This document shows positions 1-6,892 of a stretch of DNA of 7,631 bases, in pieces; position 1 is the first letter of the stretch; every line of letters begins with the position of its first letter. Source of the stretch: CANNBR01 sp964592275 (lineage in GTDB: Bacteria; Babelota; Babeliae; Babelales; CAIQNR01); NCBI GenBank assembly GCA_964592275.1, contig CAZQDJ010000033.1, positions 1 to 7,631 on the forward strand, in the 5' to 3' direction. The notes beneath the pieces are model-generated. The model searched no databases, was not told where the DNA came from, and worked only from the letters and a program-made list of their open reading frames with translations. The translations under genes were made by a program, and so were the position numbers.

Positions 1-47
1 GATATATTGATTATTGGGTTTAAACCCATTTCTTTGAAAGAATTCAT
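1..47 (-). CDS. DEAD-box RNA helicase, N-terminal fragment cut by the window edge
   Basis: Only the first 15 codons are present, read leftwards from an ATG at 47-45. The peptide begins M-N-S-F-K-E-M-G-L-N-P. This fits the opening of bacterial DEAD-box helicases such as CshA, DeaD and RhlE, where an isolated Phe is followed by a Leu/Met-Gly-Leu-x-x pattern just ahead of the Q motif. A purine-rich AGGGGA (minus strand, 56-51) lies 3 bases before the ATG, and a TGC-extended -10 box lies about 130 bases upstream. The Q motif itself and all ATPase motifs lie outside the window. If correct, the enzyme would unwind RNA in ribosome assembly or mRNA decay, and its gene diverges from dnaX. The identification rests on a short stretch, so it is a reasoned guess; which helicase subgroup it belongs to cannot be told. 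Confidence 0.55.
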   Translation of the reverse strand, partial: MNSFKEMGLNPIINI

Positions 48-177
48 TCTTCCCCTAGTCAAAAAGTACCTCCATCTAACACATATGCTGCAGGGGTACG
101 GATTAAAAAAATTGTAAAGGCTGGCACTTTGTGAAGAGACCTAGAAATGTTAACTCTATTTTTGCCTTGATTTTTTC

Positions 178-186
178 ATTATAGCA
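178..186 (-). promoter_or_regulatory. Extended -10 promoter for the leftward helicase-like gene
   Basis: Read on the minus strand the site is TGC followed by a perfect TATAAT. A TGn just before the hexamer is the extended -10 element, which can replace a good -35 box; no TTGACA-like hexamer is present at 16-18 bases upstream. Transcription would start near 171, giving a leader of about 125 bases before the ATG at 47. Confidence 0.45.
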
Positions 187-305
187 GATTTTGGAAATAA
201 TAATGGTTTTTATTTTAAAAATTTTTTCCTATCCATGAAAGGTAAAGGCAGCTAGGCTGGATAAATTTTATAAAACAAAGTTATTTAAGCTCTAGGAAAT
301 GATAT

Positions 306-341
306 TCATAAATCAAGTTCTGATTTATCCTCATAAATCAA
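306..341. repeat. Three-unit 8-bp repeat cluster (direct and inverted)
   Basis: The 11-mer TCATAAATCAA occurs at 306-316 and again at 331-341, exactly 25 bases apart. Between them at 321-328 lies TGATTTAT, the exact reverse complement of the ATAAATCA core. The middle unit can therefore pair with the left copy (loop AGTTC, 316-320) or the right copy (loop CCTC, 329-332), but not both. The cluster lies 55-90 bases upstream of the dnaX -10 box, consistent with binding sites for a regulator, though AT-rich DNA also makes such repeats by chance. Confidence 0.5.
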
Positions 342-395
342 TTAAAAGGAAAATGAAGATTAGGACTATTTTCAAGGGTGTTTTGCTGAAAAATG

Positions 396-404
396 TGCTA
401 TAGT
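396..404 (+). promoter_or_regulatory. Extended -10 promoter for dnaX-der
   Basis: TGC is followed directly by TATAGT, a five-of-six match to the -10 consensus with the TGn extension. The hexamer 17 bases upstream (GGGTGT) is a poor -35. A start near 411 gives a leader of about 95 bases to the dnaX ATG. The TGCTATA core is shared with the divergent promoter at 178-186. Confidence 0.45.
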
Positions 405-505
405 GGCAATTCTTTCAAGCAAAGCCCTTCATAGTTTTGCAAATCACACCTCAGCAATGATTGATTGAAATAGCGACGAATAAATTATCAAAGACGGAAT
501 ATTTT

Positions 506-2263
506 ATGAACCAAAAAACGGTACAACTTAATCTTGCTCGTAAATGGCGGTCAAAGCAATTTGATACAGTCATTGGTCAGGATTTGCCTATCCGTATTTT
601 GCAAAACAGTCTCTATTCCAATCAATTCTTTCCTGTCTATTTGTTCTCAGGTCAAAGAGGATGTGGTAAAACGACGAGCGCACGTCTTTTTGCAGCGGCA
701 ATAAATTGTGAAAATCTCGAAAATTTTCAAAAAAATCCACGCGAACAAAAAATTCCTTGCCTGCTCTGTGCTTCTTGTTTGGCAATGGCAACACAAAGAC
801 ATCCTGATTTTATTGAAATTGATGCTGCTTCGTATACTGGTGTTGATAATGTACGAGATATTATAGAATCAGCTTCATTATTGCCAGTTCTTGGGCGTAA
901 AAAAATGTATCTGATTGATGAAGCTCATATGCTTAGTAAGGCAGCGTTTAATGCTTTTTTAAAAATTTTGGAAGAACCACCAGCATCGGTTGTTTTTATG
1001 CTTGCCACGACTGATCCACATAAAATTATTGAAACTGTCCGCTCCCGTTGCTTTCAGCTTTTTTTTACTTCAATACCTATTCCGATCATCGCAAAACATC
1101 TTGCTCATATCTGCACCGAAGAAGGCATAGCATTTGATGAACCGGCATTGCATGTGATTGCTGCTGAAACAGAAGGGTCTGCGCGGGATGCAATAAATCT
1201 TCTTGAACAAGTTCGTTTTTCTCAACACCGAGTAACCGTTGACTCAATCCTCAAAGTCCTTGGTCACATGCCTGAACAAGTTTTACTGGATCTTTTTGAA
1301 TATGTGCTGAAGGGTGACCTCAAAGAGCTTATGCACTTGCTTGGTACAGCAACTTCAGAAAACTATGTTCCCCTTGCAGTATGGCAAAAGAGCACCGAAG
1401 TTGTGCGTAACCTTTTATTTATTAAACAAGGACTAGCTGATACCGGTATGTTTGAAAATGTAAAAAGGCTGAGTTCTCTTGCGCAATTAGTTTCGTTATC
1501 CGATCTTATTACATACTTACAAAAGCTTTATTCGTACGAACTTCAGTTGCTGCGCAGTACCACACAACGCAATGTTTTAGAAATGATGTTTATTGATCTC
1601 TGTCAAGTAACGATTACGCCCCAGGTTAAAGTTACAGAACCGCAATTAGTACAGGTTGTTACAAAGCCAGTTGCTGTCCACGAACAGTCAGTTTCATCTT
1701 TATCAGTTCAACCTCAACCAGTTGTTGCAACTCAATCTGATGATCGTTGGCAAGCGTTTATGAAAAATGTAGATCAGCTTTCTGATCCATTATTACAATC
1801 AATTTTTAAGCAAGCTCAATTTGTTTCGTACAATGAAAAAATACAAGAAGTAACCATTATTTTTGATCGAGAAGCAAATTTTTTTACTGATTGGTTACAA
1901 GATACAAAAACTACATGGTTAGGACTTCTTGAAGCCTCATTTGGTCAAGGGGTAAATCTCAAACCAAGTTTTGGTGGAATAAAACAAGAACAAAAACAAT
2001 CAGCGTCTCGATCAACTACAACAACATCAACAACGCAGGCACAGGTTGTACAAAAACAAGAAAATACCACTACGCGCCCAACGGTAAAGCCTGGCTACAA
2101 GAGTGGTCAGAATAATCCAGCGGCACAAGAGATGAAAAAAGAATTAGCCATTGATGTTTCAGATGAAGAAAAATGGCAAAAAACACATCTCTTAAAAGAA
2201 CTATTTGGCGGGTCAATTGTTGCTATCCAAGAGGATGAAATTCATGATGAAACAGGGCAGTAA
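506..2263 (+). CDS. dnaX: DNA polymerase III subunit gamma/tau
   Basis: This is the AAA+ motor of the clamp loader, which opens the sliding clamp and, as tau, tethers polymerase and helicase at the fork. The start is taken at ATG 506 (585 residues), because L-A-R-K-W-R then falls at residues 10-15, as in the family; a TTG at 461 would add 15 residues without family support. Seen: Walker A GQRGCGKT at 49-56; zinc cysteines at 68, 85, 88 and 91; Walker B LIDEAH at 136-141; sensor 1 around TTD 168-170; SRC with the arginine finger at 180-182; and sensor 2 GSARD at 224-228. A Val/Gln/Pro-rich linker (about 371-409) leads to a Trp-containing tau-like domain (about 412-490), then a Thr/Gln-rich linker and a conserved-looking tail LLKELFGGSIV. 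The spacing from first to second zinc Cys is longer than in E. coli. No in-frame A-AAA-AAG slippery site was found, so a programmed gamma form is not evident. The 3' end overlaps der. Confidence 0.96.
   Translation: MNQKTVQLNLARKWRSKQFDTVIGQDLPIRILQNSLYSNQFFPVYLFSGQRGCGKTTSARLFAAAINCENLENFQKNPREQKIPCLLCASCLAMATQRHPDFIEIDAASYTGVDNVRDIIESASLLPVLGRKKMYLIDEAHMLSKAAFNAFLKILEEPPASVVFMLATTDPHKIIETVRSRCFQLFFTSIPIPIIAKHLAHICTEEGIAFDEPALHVIAAETEGSARDAINLLEQVRFSQHRVTVDSILKVLGHMPEQVLLDLFEYVLKGDLKELMHLLGTATSENYVPLAVWQKSTEVVRNLLFIKQGLADTGMFENVKRLSSLAQLVSLSDLITYLQKLYSYELQLLRSTTQRNVLEMMFIDLCQVTITPQVKVTEPQLVQVVTKPVAVHEQSVSSLSVQPQPVVATQSDDRWQAFMKNVDQLSDPLLQSIFKQAQFVSYNEKIQEVTIIFDREANFFTDWLQDTKTTWLGLLEASFGQGVNLKPSFGGIKQEQKQSASRSTTTTSTTQAQVVQKQENTTTRPTVKPGYKSGQNNPAAQEMKKELAIDVSDEEKWQKTHLLKELFGGSIVAIQEDEIHDETGQ
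2229..2234 (+). promoter_or_regulatory. Ribosome binding site of der, inside dnaX
   Basis: AAGAGG lies 9 bases before the ATG at 2244 and abuts the in-frame ATG at 2235, which is too close to use it. It therefore favours 2244 (or possibly 2247) as the der start. It sits within the last codons of dnaX, so ribosomes finishing dnaX pass directly over it. Confidence 0.6.
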
Positions 2264-3569
2264 AGTTGTCATTATCGGTAGAACAAACGTTGGAAAATCA
2301 ACATTGTTTAACCGCCTTTCAACGTCAGTTAGAAGTATGGTCCTCGATTATGAGGGAGTGACACGAGATTTTATTAGTGATCAAGTGGAATGGAAAAATG
2401 CCAAGTTTGAATTAATCGATACTGGTGGTATCGATTTCAAAAAAGGCCTCGATTTTCTAACAGAAGCTATTCGTGAACGGGCGATTTCCGTTTTAAAAGA
2501 ATCAGATGTTATTCTTTTTTTATGTGATGGAGTGGTTGGTGTTACAGCTGAAGACACATTGCTTGCACGCTTTGTACACAAGTTAGAAAAACCAACACTG
2601 TTGGTTATTAATAAATCGGACTCAAAGCGTACTGCTGATCACCTTGATGAATTTCACAGACTTGGATTTAAGCATGTACTTGAAATTTCAGCACAACATG
2701 GCCTTGGAATAGCAGAATTACTTGATGAGGTTGTTGACCTCTTGCCAGAAGCTAATATTGATCTTACAGCGGTGCATGAATACAAAGTTGTACTTGTTGG
2801 TAAACCTAATGTTGGTAAATCATCATTAATGAATATTCTTGTTAACAAAGATCGTTCTCTTGTTGCAGATATTCCAGGAACTACACGAGAAGCGATTAGT
2901 GACTCTGTCCTTTTTTATAAAGAAACCATCAAAGTTACTGATACTGCTGGTGTCCGCCGTAAAGGGTCAATTGAAGAAGGTGATATTGAACAGTTAATGG
3001 TTAAAAGTTCATTAAGTGCAGTGCGTGATGCTGATATCGTGTTACTTTTGATAGATGGTCATGAAGCTCTTTTAGCCCAACAAGAACTTAAATTATTATC
3101 CTACGCGCTTGATGAAGGCAAGGCAGTTATTTTAATCCGAAACAAACATGATTTGATTGATGATGGCATTCAGGAAGATTGGAAATTTGCTACAAGTTCG
3201 TATGAATATCTTTTGAAAAAAGTTGAAGTTCTTACGGTTTCTTGCCACACCGGTCATAACATCGGAAAAATTTTGCCTTTGGTAAAAGAAGTATGGGATC
3301 GTTTTAATATGCATTTTTCTACTACTGAATTAACGGTTCTTTTTAAAGAAGGGCTTGATCGTACTCCATTGTATCATCAACAGCAGCGCCTAAAACTTTT
3401 TTCTGCAAAACAAATTGGTGTTCGTCCGCCACTTATTCGCATGAATGTTAATGAACCAACGTGGTTTGGTGATAGCCAAAAAAACTTTTTTGAAAATCTA
3501 TTACGCAAGCAATACAATCTCAAAGGGATTCCAGTGCTCTTTGCAGTACGCAAAATGCACTTTAACTAG
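2244..3569 (+). CDS. der: Ribosome biogenesis GTPase Der (EngA), tandem G domains plus KH-like domain
   Basis: Der is an essential double GTPase that acts in late 50S subunit assembly. The chosen start (ATG 2244, 441 residues) gives the usual family length, and the SD at 2229-2234 is well placed for it. First G domain: G1 GRTNVGKS 12-19, G2 Thr40, G3 DTGG 59-62, G4 NKSD 123-126, G5 SA 149-150. Second G domain: G1 GKPNVGKS 186-193, PGTTR 211-215, G3 DTAG 233-236 followed by VRRKG, and G4 NKHD 300-303 where most Der proteins have NKWD. The second G5 region reads SCHTG. The C-terminal part (about 350-441) has the KH-like features RTPLYH, KQIGVRPP and the ending GIPVLFAVRK. The gene begins 20 bases inside dnaX in another frame, so the two are probably co-transcribed and translationally coupled. 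Confidence 0.96.
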   Translation: MMKQGSKVVIIGRTNVGKSTLFNRLSTSVRSMVLDYEGVTRDFISDQVEWKNAKFELIDTGGIDFKKGLDFLTEAIRERAISVLKESDVILFLCDGVVGVTAEDTLLARFVHKLEKPTLLVINKSDSKRTADHLDEFHRLGFKHVLEISAQHGLGIAELLDEVVDLLPEANIDLTAVHEYKVVLVGKPNVGKSSLMNILVNKDRSLVADIPGTTREAISDSVLFYKETIKVTDTAGVRRKGSIEEGDIEQLMVKSSLSAVRDADIVLLLIDGHEALLAQQELKLLSYALDEGKAVILIRNKHDLIDDGIQEDWKFATSSYEYLLKKVEVLTVSCHTGHNIGKILPLVKEVWDRFNMHFSTTELTVLFKEGLDRTPLYHQQQRLKLFSAKQIGVRPPLIRMNVNEPTWFGDSQKNFFENLLRKQYNLKGIPVLFAVRKMHFN

Positions 3570-3621
3570 TTTTGCTTTTTAAGAGTCATTGCAGTACTTT
3601 TGTAGCAATATTTTTTTAGAC

Positions 3622-3628
3622 AAAGGAG
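3622..3628 (+). promoter_or_regulatory. Strong Shine-Dalgarno of the hibernation factor gene
   Basis: AAAGGAG ends 6 bases before the ATG at 3635, close to ideal spacing and the best ribosome binding site in the window. The 65-base gap after der shows no terminator hairpin and only weak promoter-like hexamers, so read-through from dnaX-der is plausible. Confidence 0.75.
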
Positions 3629-3634
3629 TCTGCC

Positions 3635-4021
3635 ATGGATATACGTATAGCATTTCGTCATATGGATCATTCCGTAGCGATTGAAAACCACGTAAGGAAA
3701 GAACTTGAAAAAGTAACCAAGTTTCTTCAAAAAGAAGATGACTTGATACACATGGATTTTGTTCTTGACGCCTCACATGTGCACGCGCATCACAAGGTTG
3801 AGTTGCGTTTAAATAGTAAGCATTATCATTTGATTGCAAGTCATGAAGGTCCTGAGCTGTATCAAGAAATTGATCACGTTATCAAAACCATGGTGCAAGA
3901 AATTAAAAAAAATAAAGAAAAACATATCGATAAGCGCAATCATCCAGAAACTCTTAAAGAAGAGTTTCTGGAAAGTATTGAAAAAGATGAGGAAGATGAC
4001 GACTACGAAGACGTTATTTAA
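3635..4021 (+). CDS. hpf: Ribosome hibernation promoting factor, HPF/RaiA (YfiA) family
   Basis: This 128-residue protein has the beta-alpha-beta-beta-beta-alpha plan of the S30AE/HPF family. It opens with DIRIAFRHMDHSVAIENHVRKEL, continues with strands at about 38-46, 53-59 and 64-69 (VELRLN and YHLIASH are typical), and has a long basic helix at about 73-100 (DHVIKTMVQEIKKNKEK). Family members bind the 30S decoding centre and tRNA sites and silence ribosomes during starvation. The length is nearer the short HPF/YfiA forms than the long form of about 180-200 residues, because the C-terminal dimerisation domain is missing. Instead residues 108-128 form a strongly acidic tail (EKDEEDDDYEDV). 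Whether it promotes or blocks 100S dimers cannot be decided from sequence. Start fixed by the strong SD. It is the last gene before a terminator. Confidence 0.9.
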   Translation: MDIRIAFRHMDHSVAIENHVRKELEKVTKFLQKEDDLIHMDFVLDASHVHAHHKVELRLNSKHYHLIASHEGPELYQEIDHVIKTMVQEIKKNKEKHIDKRNHPETLKEEFLESIEKDEEDDDYEDVI

Positions 4022-4044
4022 CAAGCCATATTCTGCTAAAATAT

Positions 4045-4081
4045 AAAAAAGTCCTCGGCATAAAATCCGAGGACTTTTTTT
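4045..4081. terminator. Bidirectional intrinsic terminator between convergent genes
   Basis: GTCCTCGG (4051-4058) pairs perfectly with CCGAGGAC (4067-4074) around an 8-base loop. Six A precede the stem and seven T follow it, so the A run extends the stem and supplies a U tract in the reverse direction. It terminates hpf on the plus strand and the ankyrin-type gene on the minus strand. The minus-strand stop codon TAA (4082-4080) overlaps its edge. Confidence 0.93.
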
Positions 4082-6890
4082 ATGCACTTTCTGTAACACA
4101 TTTTGTGATACATTTTTGTTCTTGAGGGGTAAGATTTAACCCAAATGATTGTTCTGTTTGAGCTTGTTCTATAACTTTTAAAAAATCATTTTGTTCTTTT
4201 TCATTATCAAGATGGTAAACAAGTTCGTTTACACTTTTTAAAATAGCTGGCGTAAGAACTATTCCTTTTTCCAAAAGGTCCTGCACAAGTTGTATTTTTT
4301 CAGTGCTATTAAAAGATGATTCAATAATGTCGATCAAAGGATTGGATTTAAAATTAGTACTTTGTTGAATAAGTAGTCTGGTAAGGTCGTATGATTTGAC
4401 ACTTAGAGCATAAGAAAGAAATGGCCTACCCTTGCCTGAAATAATTTCAGGCGAAATAATTTTTGCAATAATTAAAAACTTTGCGAGATCAAAATTTCTT
4501 TCCTTTGATAAGAATTCCAATAAAAAACGATTTTCTTGTTCTTTTTGCGTTAAGGTAGCATGATTTTTTATTAAACTATCTAAAATAGCAGAAATCTTTT
4601 TTCCTCTTTGAATTTCTGAAAGTGTAAAACCCAAAAGGCTTTCATTATCTTGGCTGAGTTCATGTACTATCGAGGGATCCTGTTCAATTAAAAAATCAAC
4701 GATTAATGGAAGATCTTCCCGTATAGCTAAGTGAAATAAAAATAATTTTTCCGAATCATCTCTATCTTTAAAGGGTTTTCCTTTAGATAGAAGAAATTTA
4801 ACTAAAGGAAAAGATTTAGATAGTATTGCTCCTTGTAATAAGGAGGTCACAATATCCACAGGAACACCATTTTGTTCTCGTAAGGATATCAAATTTTCTA
4901 CTAATGTAATATCTCCATCAGAACAGGCAAAAGCAAGTGCTTTTTCAGTAACGATAGCTCCATGTTGTAATAATGCGTTTATGATATCAGAAGACGCTTC
5001 TTCAGATAGTGCTTGTTCTAAAGGAGTATTGAAGTAAAATCCGTTAAAGTTGGGATCTGCTCCATAAGCAAGCATACTTTTTACGTCTATCTCCCAGTTA
5101 CTTTTTATTGCCTGTAGTAACGGAGTAGGAACATTTTCATCTTCTGCAAGATTTAATGTTGAGGATTTAAAAACAATCCCATACAAATTCTGTTTAAAAT
5201 TATCCACTAGTAAACGGAAATTTTTATTTTTTAATAAAGTCCTAAGAGTATTGCCTTTTATAAGGAAAGATGCATGCTCGGTACCAACAATTGAAAATAT
5301 TTCTGCTTGAATTGTAACTTTTTTTTGATTGCTAATTTGCAAATCAAAACCTCTTTTTGTAGAGGTGAGGGAAACTTTTCTTACTACAGTATTAGTACTA
5401 TTTTTTACTTCCAGCGCTGAGGCAAGTGCTTCAGCAGAATTTATTTTTATTCCAAAAATAGCATTTAAGGTAGAAATTAAGTTTTTAGGACCAGCTGCAG
5501 CGCTTATTTCAGAAGCATCTTTACCTTTTCCATGTTTGTATTCTACTCCATCAAGACCTGATACTAATAGAACCCACTCTTTAAAAGTTTGACCATAATA
5601 ATTTAGCACTGTTGGATCAGGATATTTTTCAAAAAAATTTTTAAATTCTTGTTTCATAGTGGCTTGTACATCGGAGGGAAGCATTGTTATATCAAATAAA
5701 CCAGTTTCTTGGTTATATAAAACTGAATTTACAAATGAACGGGTTGTTGCTTCGGCACAATCTTTAAACCTAGAAAGAGGCGTTTGTAAAAAAACAATAT
5801 CACTAGCAATAAAATAAGTAAAATAAGCAACAACATTTTCTAAATTGGCAGCATTTTTTGATAATATTTCCTTTGGTAAGGGAGAATCTAACAATAATTT
5901 TCCAAGAGCTTCTAGTTCTGAACTCCTGTAATAAGCGATCTTAAAAGACGTGCCAAGAATCTCTCTATAATATTCCTCTAATGCATGAGATTCACCAGTA
6001 GCTTTTTGTTTTTGATCTTTGAGGTATAAAAAGGTCATCAACATTTTTGAAAGTTCTTCTTTTTGTTTGGCTACTTGTATTGAATCAATGCCTCCTGCCG
6101 TTAACGATTCAGAAACATACTGTTTAAGTAATTCTATAAAAGGAATGTCATCCTCAAAACTTTTTTTAGTTTGATCACCGAGTATTTTAGCTACAAATTT
6201 ACTTTTTTGACTAAAAACACCTTTTATTCCACTTGATTTATAAGATTCCCACCACTCATCAAGTAATGAAAGTTCTTCCGGTTGTTCAGGATAAGCTTCT
6301 TCTTTTTTGTCACGAGTTTTTTTCTTTGAAGGAGTTGGTTTTTCTAATGCATTTATAAAACCTTGCGCCCCATCTTTAGAAAGAATCGTCATTATTTTTG
6401 CTAATACTTTTCCATTGATCCCTACAAAAGGGTTGCTGGCTAATGCTGTTGGCCTGAGTTTTTCATCAAGAACGTCAAACATGGCGCGAGCAATTTTATT
6501 TAAAGGAGTCCCTGCAGCAAAGACCTTTATATTCCTCCCTGGTATTTTAGGATCTGGTTTGGTAATAAAGGCTCCATACATGTGAAGTTGTACTTCTGTT
6601 TCTGAAATTATTCCAAGCAAGGCCGATCGTGAAAGAGCTTCCTGAACAGTTAAATGAGGGAATTTTTCCATGATAGATGAAAGAAGATGTTTTACTGCGT
6701 AGGTAGCGTCAATGCTACCACTTGATGATTTTTCAATAAGTGAGTGGTCTAGCGGTTGTGATGGACTCTGTAATCCAAGATCCCCTGAACTCGCTACAGC
6801 AGCACACCAATTTTGTGCGGGGCTCGATAAAAGCCCTAGAAACAATCCGAGTTTTACTGTTTGTAGAAAGGATTTTAAAAAATTTTTCAT
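4080..6890 (-). CDS. Exported 936-residue protein with C-terminal ankyrin-like repeats
   Basis: The function is unknown. Residues 1-31 form a Sec signal peptide: Lys-containing start, hydrophobic core LGLFLGLLSS, likely cleavage near NWCAA. The Cys is not in a lipobox, so the protein should be soluble and exported. Residues about 40-580 match no family I can name. They include an Asp/Glu/Lys-rich helical stretch (183-300, with a KKKTRDKKEE segment), a segment starting D-C-A-E (377-380) followed by R-S-F-V-N and L-Y-N..G-L-F-D, and a strand-rich part near 503-545. From about 588 to 888 there are roughly nine degenerate ankyrin-type helix pairs; the clearest are TPLLQAI...MLAYGADPN (589-613), TPLEQAL...LLQHGAIV (622-647) and LAIREDLPLIVDFLIEQ. 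The tail carries two cysteines (927, 931). It shares one base with the upstream gene (TAATG), with GGAAG 4 bases before the ATG. Ankyrin repeats bind proteins, so an envelope or host-directed binding role is possible but unproven. Confidence 0.85.
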   Translation of the reverse strand: MKNFLKSFLQTVKLGLFLGLLSSPAQNWCAAVASSGDLGLQSPSQPLDHSLIEKSSSGSIDATYAVKHLLSSIMEKFPHLTVQEALSRSALLGIISETEVQLHMYGAFITKPDPKIPGRNIKVFAAGTPLNKIARAMFDVLDEKLRPTALASNPFVGINGKVLAKIMTILSKDGAQGFINALEKPTPSKKKTRDKKEEAYPEQPEELSLLDEWWESYKSSGIKGVFSQKSKFVAKILGDQTKKSFEDDIPFIELLKQYVSESLTAGGIDSIQVAKQKEELSKMLMTFLYLKDQKQKATGESHALEEYYREILGTSFKIAYYRSSELEALGKLLLDSPLPKEILSKNAANLENVVAYFTYFIASDIVFLQTPLSRFKDCAEATTRSFVNSVLYNQETGLFDITMLPSDVQATMKQEFKNFFEKYPDPTVLNYYGQTFKEWVLLVSGLDGVEYKHGKGKDASEISAAAGPKNLISTLNAIFGIKINSAEALASALEVKNSTNTVVRKVSLTSTKRGFDLQISNQKKVTIQAEIFSIVGTEHASFLIKGNTLRTLLKNKNFRLLVDNFKQNLYGIVFKSSTLNLAEDENVPTPLLQAIKSNWEIDVKSMLAYGADPNFNGFYFNTPLEQALSEEASSDIINALLQHGAIVTEKALAFACSDGDITLVENLISLREQNGVPVDIVTSLLQGAILSKSFPLVKFLLSKGKPFKDRDDSEKLFLFHLAIREDLPLIVDFLIEQDPSIVHELSQDNESLLGFTLSEIQRGKKISAILDSLIKNHATLTQKEQENRFLLEFLSKERNFDLAKFLIIAKIISPEIISGKGRPFLSYALSVKSYDLTRLLIQQSTNFKSNPLIDIIESSFNSTEKIQLVQDLLEKGIVLTPAILKSVNELVYHLDNEKEQNDFLKVIEQAQTEQSFGLNLTPQEQKCITKCVTESA

Positions 6891-6892
6891 TA
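6888..6892 (-). promoter_or_regulatory. TAATG stop/start overlap coupling the two exported-protein genes
   Basis: On the minus strand the stop TAA of the 240-residue gene shares its last A with the ATG of the 936-residue gene. GGAAG at 6899-6895, within the last codons of the first gene, serves as the ribosome binding site. Such overlaps usually allow reinitiation, keeping the two products in fixed proportion. Confidence 0.8.

Larger units (their letters stand above)
48..505. other. Divergent intergenic regulatory region
   Basis: About 460 bases separate the minus-strand helicase-like start from the dnaX ATG. The stretch is AT-rich and has short open frames only. No tRNA cloverleaf, recognisable riboswitch or CRISPR unit was seen. 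It contains one extended -10 promoter candidate in each direction (178-186 on the minus strand, 396-404 on the plus strand) and a three-copy repeat at 306-341 between them. Predicted leaders are roughly 125 bases for the minus gene and 95 bases for dnaX, longer than translation initiation needs. Confidence 0.6.

Noticed and set aside
15..28. 14-bp perfect palindrome TGGGTTTAAACCCA, possible operator or hairpin
   Set aside because: It falls inside the proposed helicase codons and is likely a coding coincidence.
1..117. Plus-strand open frame from the window edge to TAA at 115 (38 codons), possibly the tail of an upstream gene
   Set aside because: It overlaps the minus-strand helicase-like start, which has a family motif, a ribosome site and a promoter. 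The plus reading has no recognisable motif. It cannot be fully excluded without sequence to the left.
457..468. Tiny upstream frame ATG ATT GAT TGA in the dnaX leader
   Set aside because: Three codons without a ribosome site; probably chance.
461..505. TTG start for dnaX adding 15 residues
   Set aside because: No ribosome binding site precedes it, and family members begin close to the LARKWR motif, which fits the ATG at 506.
730..736. A-AAA-AAT heptamer in dnaX, possible programmed frameshift
   Set aside because: It lies in the zinc loop, far from where gamma is made in known cases, and the codon set is not the efficient A-AAA-AAG type.
3579..4099. Minus-strand and alternate-frame open frames across hpf
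   Set aside because: They are shadows of a clear HPF gene with a strong ribosome site and lack their own family motifs.
5329..5592. Plus-strand open frames inside the ankyrin-type gene, including 6307-6585 and 6712-6982
   Set aside because: Antisense shadows of long minus-strand genes with signal peptides; no ribosome sites or motifs.
6795..6890. Lipoprotein signal in the 936-residue protein around Cys29
   Set aside because: The residues before Cys are Gln-Asn-Trp, which do not fit a lipobox; an ordinary Sec signal peptide is more likely.
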